Below, piece by piece: positions 35,748 to 44,547 of a DNA stretch of 64,000 bases; position 1 is the first letter of the stretch; each line of letters starts with the position of its first letter. The notes beneath the pieces are model-generated. The model saw only the letters and a list, made by a program, of their open reading frames with translations, was not told the DNA's origin and ran no database searches. The DNA lies in assembly GCA_022842065.1 (NCBI GenBank), contig JALHQH010000061.1, positions 4,992-68,991 of the forward strand. The letters are read 5' to 3'. Both the position numbers and the translations under genes were made by a program. This DNA is from Caldilineaceae bacterium. Lineage in GTDB: Bacteria; Chloroflexota; Anaerolineae; Caldilineales; Caldilineaceae.

Positions 35748-37490
35748 ATGCAAATTGTTTTGTTGGCAACTGGCGAAGCACCTAAACTCTTGCCTCTTAC
35801 CGAGCAGATTACGGGGCCGATGCTGCCGGTGCTTGATCGGCCGGTCATTAGTTATCACTTGGAAGCGCTTGCGCGCCAGGGGTATCGGCAGATCTTAGTC
35901 CCGCTCTTTCATCTAAGCGATATGGTGGAGCACTACTGTGGCGATGGGCAGCGTTGGCATGTCGAGCTGACCTATCTGTTACAACGGCAGGCGTTGGGCA
36001 CCGCCGGTAGTATCAAACGCGCGGAACGGCTGCTGACCGATACGTTTCTCGTCCTGCCGGCGGATGCGCTCTTGGAGCTGGATATTGACGCAGCCTTGGC
36101 CTTTCACCAAAGTCATGGCGGAGTCGCCACCGTTATCCTAAGTGAAGGTTCGGCTACTGCTCCCGCCACGGCGCGCATCATACAACTGGATCATGCACAG
36201 CGTGTCGTTCAGACAGCGGGTACCAATGATGACTTGGCCGGACCTAGCGCGGGGGGCCAGTCGCTGGTGACGGGTGCCTATATTTTTGAACGATCGGTGC
36301 TGGATCTGATTCCACCGGGTGTTGCCTTTGATTGTCTGGCGCAACTGGTGCCGGCCTTGCTGGCGGCGGGCCGTGCGGTCTATGGCTATGTTGCTGCCGG
36401 TTACTGGAATGGTCTCGCCACCTTTTCTGAGTATCAGGCGGCCCAAGAATGTCTGCTCCACCATTTGGCGGTGGGTGAGACGAATGCGCAAGGCCCCTTG
36501 CCGATCAGTTCCCGTGCTGGTGAGGTGCGTGCCCTTGCCTCTGGGATTTGGGTTGGTCTCAATACGGTCATCCATCCGCAGGCGCAACTGCGCGCACCGC
36601 TCTACATCGGTGCCGACTGCCGGATTGGGGCGCAAAGTGAGCTGGGACCGGGTGTAGTATTGGGTAGTCACGTTTTTGTGGACGAAGGCGCGACGATTCA
36701 ACAGAGCACCATCTTGGAAAATTCTTATGTCGGCCGGTTGGTTGATATTCAGCGGCGTATTGTGCATCAGGCACTCTTGATTGATCAGCGCTCTGGAGCT
36801 TGGGTCCAGATTCCGGATCGTTGGTTGCTGGGGTATGTGCACCCGACCTTAGCGCCGAATCTGCTGCGCCGCCTGGCCGAGCGCACCATCGCATTGCTCT
36901 TACTGCTGCTGCTTATGCCCCTGCTGCTGCTGCTTGGGTTGCTGGTGTTGGTCACGTCGACCGGCGGTCTCTTCTCGGTGGTTGAGCGGATTGGTGTTAA
37001 ACCTGCGCCAGAGCGTGGCGCGGCGATGCCCCAGCCACAACGGTTGCATTTGTTGCATCTGCGTACTACGACAGCCGATGGGCGTGCAACGTTCTGTGGC
37101 GCCTGGTTAGAACGTTTCGCCCTGCACCGGTTACCCGAACTGTGGAGTGTGGCGTGCGGTGAATTGGCTTTGGTCGGGGTTAAGCCACTGTTGCCGGAAG
37201 AAGCGGCGCGGATTACGGATGAGTGGCAGCAGGTACGCTATCGCTCCCCGGCTGGCTTTACGGGGCTTTGGTACACGCAGCCAAACGGTGATGACAGTTT
37301 TGACGCTCTGTGTGTGACCGATAGCTATCATGCGGTGACGGCGACCTGGCAACAAGCGCTCTCTCAGCTCTGGCAAACGCCGGCGGCTTGGGTTCGCCGC
37401 ACCCGCTGCAGCCAAGCCGCTTATGGGGCCGCGAAAGCAACGGAAGTGCGTTCGCAACCGGTGGTTCAACGGCCACCGATTGGTTGGTAA
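35748..37490 (+). CDS. Nucleotidyltransferase-like / left-handed beta-helix / phosphoglycosyl-transferase-like fusion with degraded active sites
   Basis: A 580-residue protein with AGGAATAAG before its ATG. Residues 1-245 follow a sugar nucleotidyltransferase fold but the signature is altered: LATGEAPKLLPLT replaces LAAGxGTRLxPLT, and ITGPMLPVLDRP replaces the PKPxLPV motif, so the catalytic Arg and Lys are gone; Asp106 remains. Residues 265-345 are hexapeptide repeats. A membrane helix (380-402) leads to a WcaJ-type domain (430-545) where SLDELPQL is LHRLPELW: the catalytic Asp-Glu pair is His460-Arg461. GELALVGVKPLLPEE and SPAGFTGLW keep the fold. It is probably a scaffold or sensor rather than an enzyme. 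Confidence 0.82.
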   Translation: MQIVLLATGEAPKLLPLTEQITGPMLPVLDRPVISYHLEALARQGYRQILVPLFHLSDMVEHYCGDGQRWHVELTYLLQRQALGTAGSIKRAERLLTDTFLVLPADALLELDIDAALAFHQSHGGVATVILSEGSATAPATARIIQLDHAQRVVQTAGTNDDLAGPSAGGQSLVTGAYIFERSVLDLIPPGVAFDCLAQLVPALLAAGRAVYGYVAAGYWNGLATFSEYQAAQECLLHHLAVGETNAQGPLPISSRAGEVRALASGIWVGLNTVIHPQAQLRAPLYIGADCRIGAQSELGPGVVLGSHVFVDEGATIQQSTILENSYVGRLVDIQRRIVHQALLIDQRSGAWVQIPDRWLLGYVHPTLAPNLLRRLAERTIALLLLLLLMPLLLLLGLLVLVTSTGGLFSVVERIGVKPAPERGAAMPQPQRLHLLHLRTTTADGRATFCGAWLERFALHRLPELWSVACGELALVGVKPLLPEEAARITDEWQQVRYRSPAGFTGLWYTQPNGDDSFDALCVTDSYHAVTATWQQALSQLWQTPAAWVRRTRCSQAAYGAAKATEVRSQPVVQRPPIGW

Positions 37491-37556
37491 ACGCTGCGCC
37501 GCGGCGGCGATGTCGTTAATGCTTTATTAGATTCTCAGCCAAAATAGAAGGTCATT

Positions 37557-37907
37557 GTGGAACTTCGTCAACATACACGCGCTAATGTAACGGTGCTGGC
37601 CATTCGTGGTCGGATTGACACCTATAGCATCCACAGCCTACAGCAGCAGATGGATCAAGCGCTAATCGCCAAGCCGGCTGGTTTGGTGATTGATCTAAGT
37701 GAGGTCGATTTTATGGACTCCAGTGGATTGGCTGTATTGGTTCAAAGCATGAAGAAATGGCGTGAACGGGGCGGTGACTTACGCCTCTGTAACCCAATGC
37801 AACCAGTGCGCATGATTCTAGAGCTAACTAGACTGGATAAGGCGCTTGAAATCTTTCCCAGTGAAGCCGATGCCGTTGCCTCGTTTGGGCTGCGCCATTC
37901 CGTATAG
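37557..37907 (+). CDS. STAS-domain anti-sigma factor antagonist (RsbV/SpoIIAA-like)
   Basis: A 116-residue single-domain protein from a GTG with AAGGT upstream. VLAIRGRIDTYSI and the phosphorylation motif DFMDSSGLAVLVQSM (Ser55) are those of RsbV/SpoIIAA proteins. Such proteins bind an RsbW-type kinase when unphosphorylated and are released on phosphorylation. The cognate phosphatase and kinase genes follow at 38067 and 39204. No sigma factor gene is present, so the output is probably not classical sigma release. Confidence 0.93.
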   Translation: MELRQHTRANVTVLAIRGRIDTYSIHSLQQQMDQALIAKPAGLVIDLSEVDFMDSSGLAVLVQSMKKWRERGGDLRLCNPMQPVRMILELTRLDKALEIFPSEADAVASFGLRHSV

Positions 37908-37954
37908 CGGGTACGCCGTGGGCAAAGCTCTTTTGCTCATCGGTTTGTTCATCG

Positions 37955-38010
37955 GTAACGACTAACCCCTCCCGTGCCCCAGGGCGCGGGAGGGGTGACT
38001 TGGTAGTTAC
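37955..38010. repeat. Palindromic element related to the 49114 and 20841 repeats
   Basis: GTAACGACTAACCCCTCCCG at the left is mirrored by GGGAGGGGTGACTTGGTAGTTAC at the right, forming a hairpin around GCCC/GGGC. The ends (GTAACGAC...) match the outer ends of the element at 49114-49216. It lies between the STAS gene and the phosphatase gene. Confidence 0.75.
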
Positions 38011-38066
38011 GTCCATTGTGTACCCAACCAGTACTCTGTCTTTTTGCGTCTTGTCCAGGATAAAAC

Positions 38067-39053
38067 ATGCAACCGAACCTTAACCCAAACCAACCTAATC
38101 ATCTGGCAAGCCTGCTGCCCCTCTGGCTTTGGATCACAGGCCAACGGACGGCCACAACAATGGAGGATCGCCAACTACCTCACTGGCCGATCGAAGTACC
38201 AGGTACGCCGGCCGCTGAGCTGCGCCTGCGCGACGCACGACTGAAAGGTGAACAAAACGCGATCGACCAGCAAGCCGCCCTGACCATTGAACGTTTGTTG
38301 GCAACACAACTCACCAACTTGTCACACAATCTGGCCAAGGCACGCGAGGTCCAGCGCGGTTTTATGCCGCGGACGCCGCCCATTGTGGCCGGAATCGACA
38401 TCGTCACTGATCTGCGCCCGGCGTCGGAAGTGGGCGGTGATTTCTATGATTTTATGCTGAATAGCCGGGGCGAATTGGTTTTCTCGGTTGGGGATGTTTC
38501 CAGTAAAGGCGTTTCGGCCGCATTGCTGACGCCGGTGATCTGCAAGTTGATGCGCGCCGGGCTACGTTTTCTCGATAATGTGACCCCGCAAGCGTTGCTG
38601 GCCTATATCCATGACGATCTCTACCACGAGTTAAGCAACGCGGTCATGTTTACAACCATGTTTATTGGCCACTATCACCCGGCAACACGCTCCCTCGTCT
38701 ATGCCAATGCCGGCCATGCGCCCGTTATCTATCGCCCGGTGCATGAGCAAGCCCGCTTGATTCATGCTGATGGTGCGCCGGTCGGGTTACTTGATGAGAA
38801 CAGTTGGATCAATCGTAAATTGACGCTGAACCCCGGTGATCTGTTGTTAGTTGGCACCGATGGCATTACAGAAGCGCGCAATGTGCAGGGGGTGATGTTC
38901 GGTTACGAGCGACTGCTGGCATTGGTCGATCAGTTGGCTGATCATAGTGTGCGTACCATTGCGGATGAGCTTTTTACCGTCCTGCACCGTTTTGCGCCCA
39001 ACCGTCACTATGATGATGATCAGACAATGGTGCTTTTTAAGGGTGTTCGTTAG
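38067..39053 (+). CDS. SpoIIE/RsbU-type PP2C serine phosphatase
   Basis: A 328-residue protein with AGGATAAAAC before the ATG. Residues 1-60 are a divergent N-terminal segment, 60-100 a helical linker (likely coiled coil) ending AREVQRGFMP, the usual lead into this phosphatase. The PP2C-like domain has the metal-binding motifs VGGDFYDF (Asp125), SVGDVSSKG (Asp143), VGTDGITEARN and DDDQTMVLF. It dephosphorylates STAS-domain proteins, and would reactivate the STAS protein at 37557 and possibly the STAS domain of the GT26 fusion. It lacks an obvious sensor domain such as PAS or GAF. Confidence 0.93.
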   Translation: MQPNLNPNQPNHLASLLPLWLWITGQRTATTMEDRQLPHWPIEVPGTPAAELRLRDARLKGEQNAIDQQAALTIERLLATQLTNLSHNLAKAREVQRGFMPRTPPIVAGIDIVTDLRPASEVGGDFYDFMLNSRGELVFSVGDVSSKGVSAALLTPVICKLMRAGLRFLDNVTPQALLAYIHDDLYHELSNAVMFTTMFIGHYHPATRSLVYANAGHAPVIYRPVHEQARLIHADGAPVGLLDENSWINRKLTLNPGDLLLVGTDGITEARNVQGVMFGYERLLALVDQLADHSVRTIADELFTVLHRFAPNRHYDDDQTMVLFKGVR

Positions 39054-39203
39054 CATGCCAACCGTTACCTTGTTCCGGATAAAATAGCATTTTAAAGTTG
39101 CTTTTGCAAGCGTAATATCATGGATACGTAACGAGCATGTGCTATACTGCGTCACAATTGCCAATATCACCCCTATATATTTGCTAAGGCAGTCATACCA
39201 CCA

Positions 39204-39623
39204 ATGCAATCGTCAGAGACTTTTCGCATCGAACTACCCGCTCGCTATCAGTATCTCCTTGTCATCAGCGCGACCATTGAAGCCATCTTAACGCGTATGG
39301 ATGGTTTTAATGGTGAGGCTGAGACGATCTATCAATTAAAACTTGCCGTACATGAGATCTGCAACAATGTGATCGAGCACGCCTATGGCGCTGACGCCGG
39401 CCAGTTGCTATTGGTGATTACCCTCGAATATCAGCCGCCAAGGTTTATCCTTGATCTTTATGATACGGGACAACCTTGTGACTTGGCGACTGTTGTTTCA
39501 CCCGATTTGGAACATCCCCAAGTGCGGGGCTATGGGCTGTTTTTGGCGCGTCAACTTTCGGATACGCTGCATTACGAACGTGTCGCCGAGCGTAACCATT
39601 GGCAGCTGACGAAGGCCTTATAA
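39204..39623 (+). CDS. RsbW-type serine kinase/anti-sigma factor-like ATPase
   Basis: A 139-residue GHKL-fold protein. The N-box is LKLAVHEICNNVIEHAYG (Glu51, Asn54/55), the G1 box DLYDTGQP and the G2 region VRGYGLFLARQLSD. This is the HATPase_c_2 type found in RsbW/SpoIIAB kinases, which phosphorylate STAS proteins on Ser and bind a partner. With the STAS and phosphatase genes it makes a full partner-switching module. The target bound in the alternative state is unknown; no sigma factor lies nearby. Confidence 0.9.
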   Translation: MQSSETFRIELPARYQYLLVISATIEAILTRMDGFNGEAETIYQLKLAVHEICNNVIEHAYGADAGQLLLVITLEYQPPRFILDLYDTGQPCDLATVVSPDLEHPQVRGYGLFLARQLSDTLHYERVAERNHWQLTKAL

Positions 39624-39701
39624 TTGCTGCGGGCTGGAATTAGCGTTGCTTGGTCAGCGCGTTCCCTCGCTTGAGAATCTTTATTTTAGGAGTAATGATC
39701 G

Positions 39702-42700
39702 ATGTTAGATAATTGTTTTGGGCAACGCTTGATTAACCAACCGCACTCTTTGCTGCGCCAATTTTTCCTCTTTGTTGCCCTCCTGTGTGGTTTAAGTTTT
39801 GCGGCGCTGACCAGTAGCCGCCCGATTTATAGTGAAGCGCTCACCCCCTCTGCCCCTACCGTCACTGCTGCTGTCGCTGCCCCGGCGCTGGCGATCGGTT
39901 TTAGCCAAAGCAAGCTGCGGGGGGCCGCCGCCACCAATCCCACGTCACTGCAATTTGGGCCAGATGATCGACTCTATGTTGCCCAACAAAATGGGCTGAT
40001 CAACGCCTATACAATCGTGCGCAATGGTCCTGGTCAATATACGACCACCGTGACCGAAACGATCAAGTTAATTCAACAGATTCCCAACCATCATGATGAT
40101 GGTAGTCCTGCCCCGCAGGTCACAACCCGGCAAGTCACTGGGCTTTTGGTGACAGGCACGGCGGCGACGCCGGTGATCTATGTCAGCTCGTCGGATCCAC
40201 GCGGTACGGAAGCCAATGCCAATCCCCCTGCCCTAAGCGTTGATACCAATTCCGGGATCGTCAGCCGTCTCACCCGCAATGGTGACAGTTGGACCCAAGT
40301 GGATCTGGTGCGCGGTTTGCCGCGCTCGGTCGAAAATCATTCGGCCAATGGGCTGACATTGGACGCCGCCAGCAATACGCTCTATCTCATGGTGGGTGGC
40401 AATACCAATATGGGGGCACCCTCGACCAACTTCTCCAAGCTGGCCGAGTATGCCTACTCCAGTGCATTGCTGGCGATTGACCTGACTGCAATTGGCAACA
40501 GCACCTATGATCTGCCGACCCTTGATGATGACGATCGCGCTGGGGTTAATGATGCTAATGATCCCTTTGGGGGCAACCTGGGCAAGAATCAGGCTATCCT
40601 TGAAGCGGATGGCCCTGTGCAGATTTATGCGACTGGGTGGCGCAATGCCTATGATATTGTCCGCAACCAGACTGGACGCCTCTATGCGGTAGACAATGGT
40701 TCGAATGCCGGCTGGGGCGATGTGCCATTGAATTGCACCAATCAGCTGCAAGATGGCGGCTTTGGCCATCTGGACAGTCTGCATTTTATCAGTGGGCCTG
40801 GCTATTATGCCGGCCATCCCAACCCGACCCGCGCCAACCGCGCCAATGTCTTTAATTCATCCAATCCCCAATCACCCGTGTTGACGGCGAACCCCATCGA
40901 GTGTACTTACTTGGAACCAGGTGTCGCCAATGGTGCCCTCACCACCTTTGATTCTTCGACGAATGGACTGGTTGAATATACGGCCAGTAACTTTAGTGGT
41001 GCCTTGCAGGGCAACCTGCTTGCGGCCTCCTATTCGGGTGCGATCTCGCGCTTGCGCTTAAATGCCGATGGCACTGCCCTGGTCAGCCCCAAAGAAGTGC
41101 TGCTCTATGGCTTTGGCACCCATGCACTCGACGTGACGGCCCAAGGCGATGATCAGATCTTCCCAGGGACAATTTGGGCCGTCACCTACTTTAATGAACC
41201 CGTCCATGTCTTTGAACCCAATGACTTTGAAGGGGGCAGTACGGCTTGTACCGGTCTCAATAATGCCACCCTGGACGAAGATCTGGATGGCTACAACAAT
41301 GCCGATGAAATTACCAATGCCACCAACCCTTGTTCTGCCGGCAGCGTGCCCTTTGATTTCGACAATGATCTAATCTCCAACCTGCTCGATCCCGATGATG
41401 ACAATGATGAGATCAATGACGATGCTGATCCTTATGCCATCGACCCCGAAAATGGCGCAACCACCAATCTGCCGGTGGTGCTCACCTGGAATAATGGTGA
41501 TGTCAGCCCTGGTGGCTTGCTGGGATTGGGCTTTACCGGATTGATGCAGAATGGCACGAACTATGGTGCGCTCTATAGTGCGAACAATCTAGTCAACGGT
41601 GGGGCTGCCGGGGTGCTGACAGTGAATAATGTCCCTACTGGTAGCGCCGCCGGCTCAACGAATACGCAACAATATGGTTTTCAGCTTGGACTTAATCTCA
41701 ATCAAGCCAGCGCGCCCTTTACCATTCACACCCGCTTGAAGGCCCCCTTCCAGGCGACGACAATGGATGGCAACCGCGCCATGGGGCTCTTCTTTGGCAC
41801 CGGTGATCAGGACAACTATCTACAACTCGTCGCCAGCGCGAATGAGGGTGATGGTGGTGTGCAGTTGCTGTTGGAAGAGGCCGGTGCGGTCGCCCGAACG
41901 GAGACCTATGGTCCCACGGCTGGGGTTGCGATCAAAAGCGCAACCGATTTGGATCTCATGCTGCACATTCATCCCGCGGCAGGGCTGGCAACTGCTTCCA
42001 TTGTGATCAATGGTGGGGCGCGTCTTGATCTCGATGCCCTCTTTGCGCTGCCCAAGGCTTGGTTTAACGGCCCTAATCGACCCGCCGTAGGGATTATCGC
42101 CACCGCGGCCGGCTCCACCCCCTTCCCGGCCAGCTGGGATTTTCTCACCGTTACCACTTCCCCCACCAATGTTGGCCCGACGCGTCTCTATCTGCCGGTG
42201 GTGACGGCCGGGGTAACCACGGCGCAGCGCAGCGTGCAACGCGTCGCGGCGTTGGCGGCACCGGGCGCACCGCCGCTGGCCAATGCCGGTGGCGATCAGG
42301 TAGTCGTTGATGTCGATGGTGATGGTGCCGAAGCCGTTCGGATCAGCGGTAATGGCAGTGGCAGTGGTGATCTGGAGAGCACAGTGATCAGCTACACCTG
42401 GCAGAGCGAAACCGATGTGGTCATTCCGGATGGCCTGAGCCCTGTTGCCCTTTTCCCGCTGGGGGTTCATACAGTGACCCTGACGATTACCGATGATGAG
42501 AATCTGGTCGACACCGATACCGTCGTCATTACGGTAATCGATGTCAACGCCAGTGGTGGGATCCTCTACCGGGTGAATGGCGGGGGCGAAATTGTCGCCC
42601 CACTCGATGGCAGTCGCGTCACCTGGGGCGCGGATTCCTACTTGAATTCCTCGATTTATCTGAGTTCGACGGCAAATCTGCGCACCTACATCACCTACAC

Positions 42701-43127
42701 AGCCATTACCATGGATGATCCCTCGCTGGCCGGCACCGGGGTAACGCCGGCGCTCTTTTCTATCGAGCGTTATGCCGAAAGCGCTGAACCCGGCCTGCAG
42801 ATGGCTTGGAATTTCCCCTTGACTAGTTCGGTCGAAGTGGAGATCCGGCTCTTCATGGCGGAAATCTGGTTTGATAGTGACGACGCCCGGCTCTTTAGCG
42901 TGGCGGTTGAAGGGGAGACGCCTACTGTCTTTGATCGCATCAACATGCATGCCCTCTGGGGTGCGAATAAGGCGGCCATGTTGAAACATCGGGTCGTGGT
43001 TACCGATGGCAATCTGGATCTGGATTTTATGGCGATTGTGGAGAATCCAGCCATCAAAGCTATCGAGATTCGGGTGGCCAGTGATCTGACCATTAAAAAT
43101 TATCTGCCCCTGCTGCTCGCCCAATAG
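39702..43127 (+). CDS. Large secreted multidomain protein: beta-propeller, Ca-binding repeats, PKD-like and malectin-like domains
   Basis: A 1141-residue protein with a signal peptide (about 1-47) and a good AGGAG box. Residues about 65-510 form a beta-propeller of the glucose/sorbosone dehydrogenase type (FGPDDRLYVAQQNG, YATGWRNAYDIVRNQTGRLYAVDNG in pieces). Asp-rich Ca-binding repeats follow (DEDLDGYNNADE, DPDDDNDEINDDADP, about 525-570). A lectin-like module (about 585-820), LYLPVVTAG, a PKD-like domain (about 855-945) and a malectin-like domain (about 960-1115) follow, ending KNYLPLLLAQ. It is probably surface-displayed and sugar-binding; dehydrogenase activity is only possible. Confidence 0.83.
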   Translation: MLDNCFGQRLINQPHSLLRQFFLFVALLCGLSFAALTSSRPIYSEALTPSAPTVTAAVAAPALAIGFSQSKLRGAAATNPTSLQFGPDDRLYVAQQNGLINAYTIVRNGPGQYTTTVTETIKLIQQIPNHHDDGSPAPQVTTRQVTGLLVTGTAATPVIYVSSSDPRGTEANANPPALSVDTNSGIVSRLTRNGDSWTQVDLVRGLPRSVENHSANGLTLDAASNTLYLMVGGNTNMGAPSTNFSKLAEYAYSSALLAIDLTAIGNSTYDLPTLDDDDRAGVNDANDPFGGNLGKNQAILEADGPVQIYATGWRNAYDIVRNQTGRLYAVDNGSNAGWGDVPLNCTNQLQDGGFGHLDSLHFISGPGYYAGHPNPTRANRANVFNSSNPQSPVLTANPIECTYLEPGVANGALTTFDSSTNGLVEYTASNFSGALQGNLLAASYSGAISRLRLNADGTALVSPKEVLLYGFGTHALDVTAQGDDQIFPGTIWAVTYFNEPVHVFEPNDFEGGSTACTGLNNATLDEDLDGYNNADEITNATNPCSAGSVPFDFDNDLISNLLDPDDDNDEINDDADPYAIDPENGATTNLPVVLTWNNGDVSPGGLLGLGFTGLMQNGTNYGALYSANNLVNGGAAGVLTVNNVPTGSAAGSTNTQQYGFQLGLNLNQASAPFTIHTRLKAPFQATTMDGNRAMGLFFGTGDQDNYLQLVASANEGDGGVQLLLEEAGAVARTETYGPTAGVAIKSATDLDLMLHIHPAAGLATASIVINGGARLDLDALFALPKAWFNGPNRPAVGIIATAAGSTPFPASWDFLTVTTSPTNVGPTRLYLPVVTAGVTTAQRSVQRVAALAAPGAPPLANAGGDQVVVDVDGDGAEAVRISGNGSGSGDLESTVISYTWQSETDVVIPDGLSPVALFPLGVHTVTLTITDDENLVDTDTVVITVIDVNASGGILYRVNGGGEIVAPLDGSRVTWGADSYLNSSIYLSSTANLRTYITYTAITMDDPSLAGTGVTPALFSIERYAESAEPGLQMAWNFPLTSSVEVEIRLFMAEIWFDSDDARLFSVAVEGETPTVFDRINMHALWGANKAAMLKHRVVVTDGNLDLDFMAIVENPAIKAIEIRVASDLTIKNYLPLLLAQ

Positions 43128-43131
43128 GCGT

Positions 43132-43182
43132 AGAGGACAAGGCCGGCGTATGATCGTCGATCATCCGCCGGCTTTGTCCTCT
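43132..43182. terminator. Long hairpin after the large secreted protein gene
   Basis: 43132-43148 (AGAGGACAAGGCCGGCG) pairs with 43166-43182 with a single mismatch, and the loop itself pairs (ATGATCG/CGATCAT). The stem is nearly complete over about 25 bp and lies five bases past the stop codon. It has no clear T-run, so it is either a terminator or a dispersed repeat. Confidence 0.65.
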
Positions 43183-43287
43183 GCCTGCACAATCAGCCGC
43201 CCGCCGCATCCCTTACATCTGGATTCATTGACGGCCGCCCGCCTCGTAACGCGTTCGTGTTTGTTTTATTGATCGACAGGTATTTGC

Positions 43288-44529
43288 ATGAAGCACCCCT
43301 CTCGACTGAACCCAACTGCCACATCTACTGGCAATAACGCTATCGTCAAATATACAAAGCTGGTGCGCCCACGGCGCCGCTACCAAATTGGGCAGCGGAT
43401 TGCCGGTTTTTTGACCTTGCTGCTGATGCTGGGTCTGTTAGCCGTCTATGCGCTCGCGCAACACACCCAACCGTTGCCGCGTCGTGCTGGCACCGTACAA
43501 GTGATGGCCGCTACACATAGTGACAGCAATAACCTTGGTGTGGGGACGCTGCGGCAAGGCCCAACGCCGACCCAAAGTGCGACGGCGGGGACAAATCTTT
43601 TTGCCGCCCCAGCCGCCACTCCGGATCCGTTGCTGGATGTGCGCCCCGTAGGTGGTTCGATTTTTAGCCTGCCCACCGCAACCGTGCCTGCCGACCCGCT
43701 GCGCGCAACCCCGACCGGGGGCGGTGTCGTGATCGATGGTGCAGATCCCTTAGTGGCCGCGGCCAAAGCCGAGCCACAACTTTATAGTACCTTTCTCAGT
43801 GCGCAAGATGCCCTGCAACAGGCTGACCCTGAACAGGCGGTCGCCACCCTGCTCACCTTGGCGCAAAACCATCCGACTTACCTCACCACGCAGGTCACGG
43901 CGCTCCTCTATACCGCCTATCTGGCCGCCGGTGACCAGCGGATGCGTGCTGGCGAACGGACGGCCGCCAGCGACGCTTACACAAGTGCCCAACAACTGGC
44001 GGTCGTTGATCAAAGTGCGCTGACACGGCGCTTAGAGAGCATGGCTAGATTCCTGCAAACAACCAACGTAGCGGCCGCCGCGCCCAGCGTGGACCTGGCT
44101 GCCGAGGAGATTGCTGCGACTGAGCTTAGTGCTGCGGCTGCGGCGGTCACCGCCGTACCCACCCCCACGGCGGCACCAACCCCAACCCCGGCAACTGTTG
44201 GGGTGGCGGCTGTCTCTGCACCGCGCTGTGATAATCCACAGGTCACCATTACGGCACCTGTGGCCAATGCGCTGCTCACCGGCGCGGTCGGTTTTACCGG
44301 CAGTGCCGTGCAAGACAATTTTTGGTTTTACAAGTTAGAGTGGGCGCAGGCTGGTCGTGAAACCTTTGCCTATTTCGCGGGGAGCCGGCTACCGGTGAGT
44401 GGTGGCTGGCTGGGGACGCTTGACACGACGATGTTACTGAATGGGGACTATGTGATCCGCCTCACCGCGGTTGATCTGACGGGTAACTATCCGTCCCCCT
44501 GCGATTTGCCAGTGCGGATCGAGAATTAG
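43288..44529 (+). CDS. Membrane-anchored protein with helical repeats and Ig-like C-terminus
   Basis: A 413-residue protein. A basic cytosolic N-terminus (about 1-35) is followed by one membrane segment (about 37-58) and low-complexity Pro/Thr linker. A helical, TPR-like region covers about 150-265 (QDALQQADPEQAVATLLTLA). A second Ala/Thr/Pro linker (about 265-308) leads to a C-terminal Ig-like module (about 315-412; PQVTITAPVANALLTG, then LNGDYVIRLTAVDLTGNY). The function is unknown; surface or wall-associated role inferred. It is convergent with the ABC transporter genes. Confidence 0.78.
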   Translation: MKHPSRLNPTATSTGNNAIVKYTKLVRPRRRYQIGQRIAGFLTLLLMLGLLAVYALAQHTQPLPRRAGTVQVMAATHSDSNNLGVGTLRQGPTPTQSATAGTNLFAAPAATPDPLLDVRPVGGSIFSLPTATVPADPLRATPTGGGVVIDGADPLVAAAKAEPQLYSTFLSAQDALQQADPEQAVATLLTLAQNHPTYLTTQVTALLYTAYLAAGDQRMRAGERTAASDAYTSAQQLAVVDQSALTRRLESMARFLQTTNVAAAAPSVDLAAEEIAATELSAAAAAVTAVPTPTAAPTPTPATVGVAAVSAPRCDNPQVTITAPVANALLTGAVGFTGSAVQDNFWFYKLEWAQAGRETFAYFAGSRLPVSGGWLGTLDTTMLLNGDYVIRLTAVDLTGNYPSPCDLPVRIEN

Positions 44530-44547
44530 ATCTTGTGCGCCACGTTG

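Noticed and set aside
37557..39623. A sigma factor as the expected target of the partner-switching genes
   Set aside because: No sigma factor gene lies anywhere in the window, so that role was not assigned.
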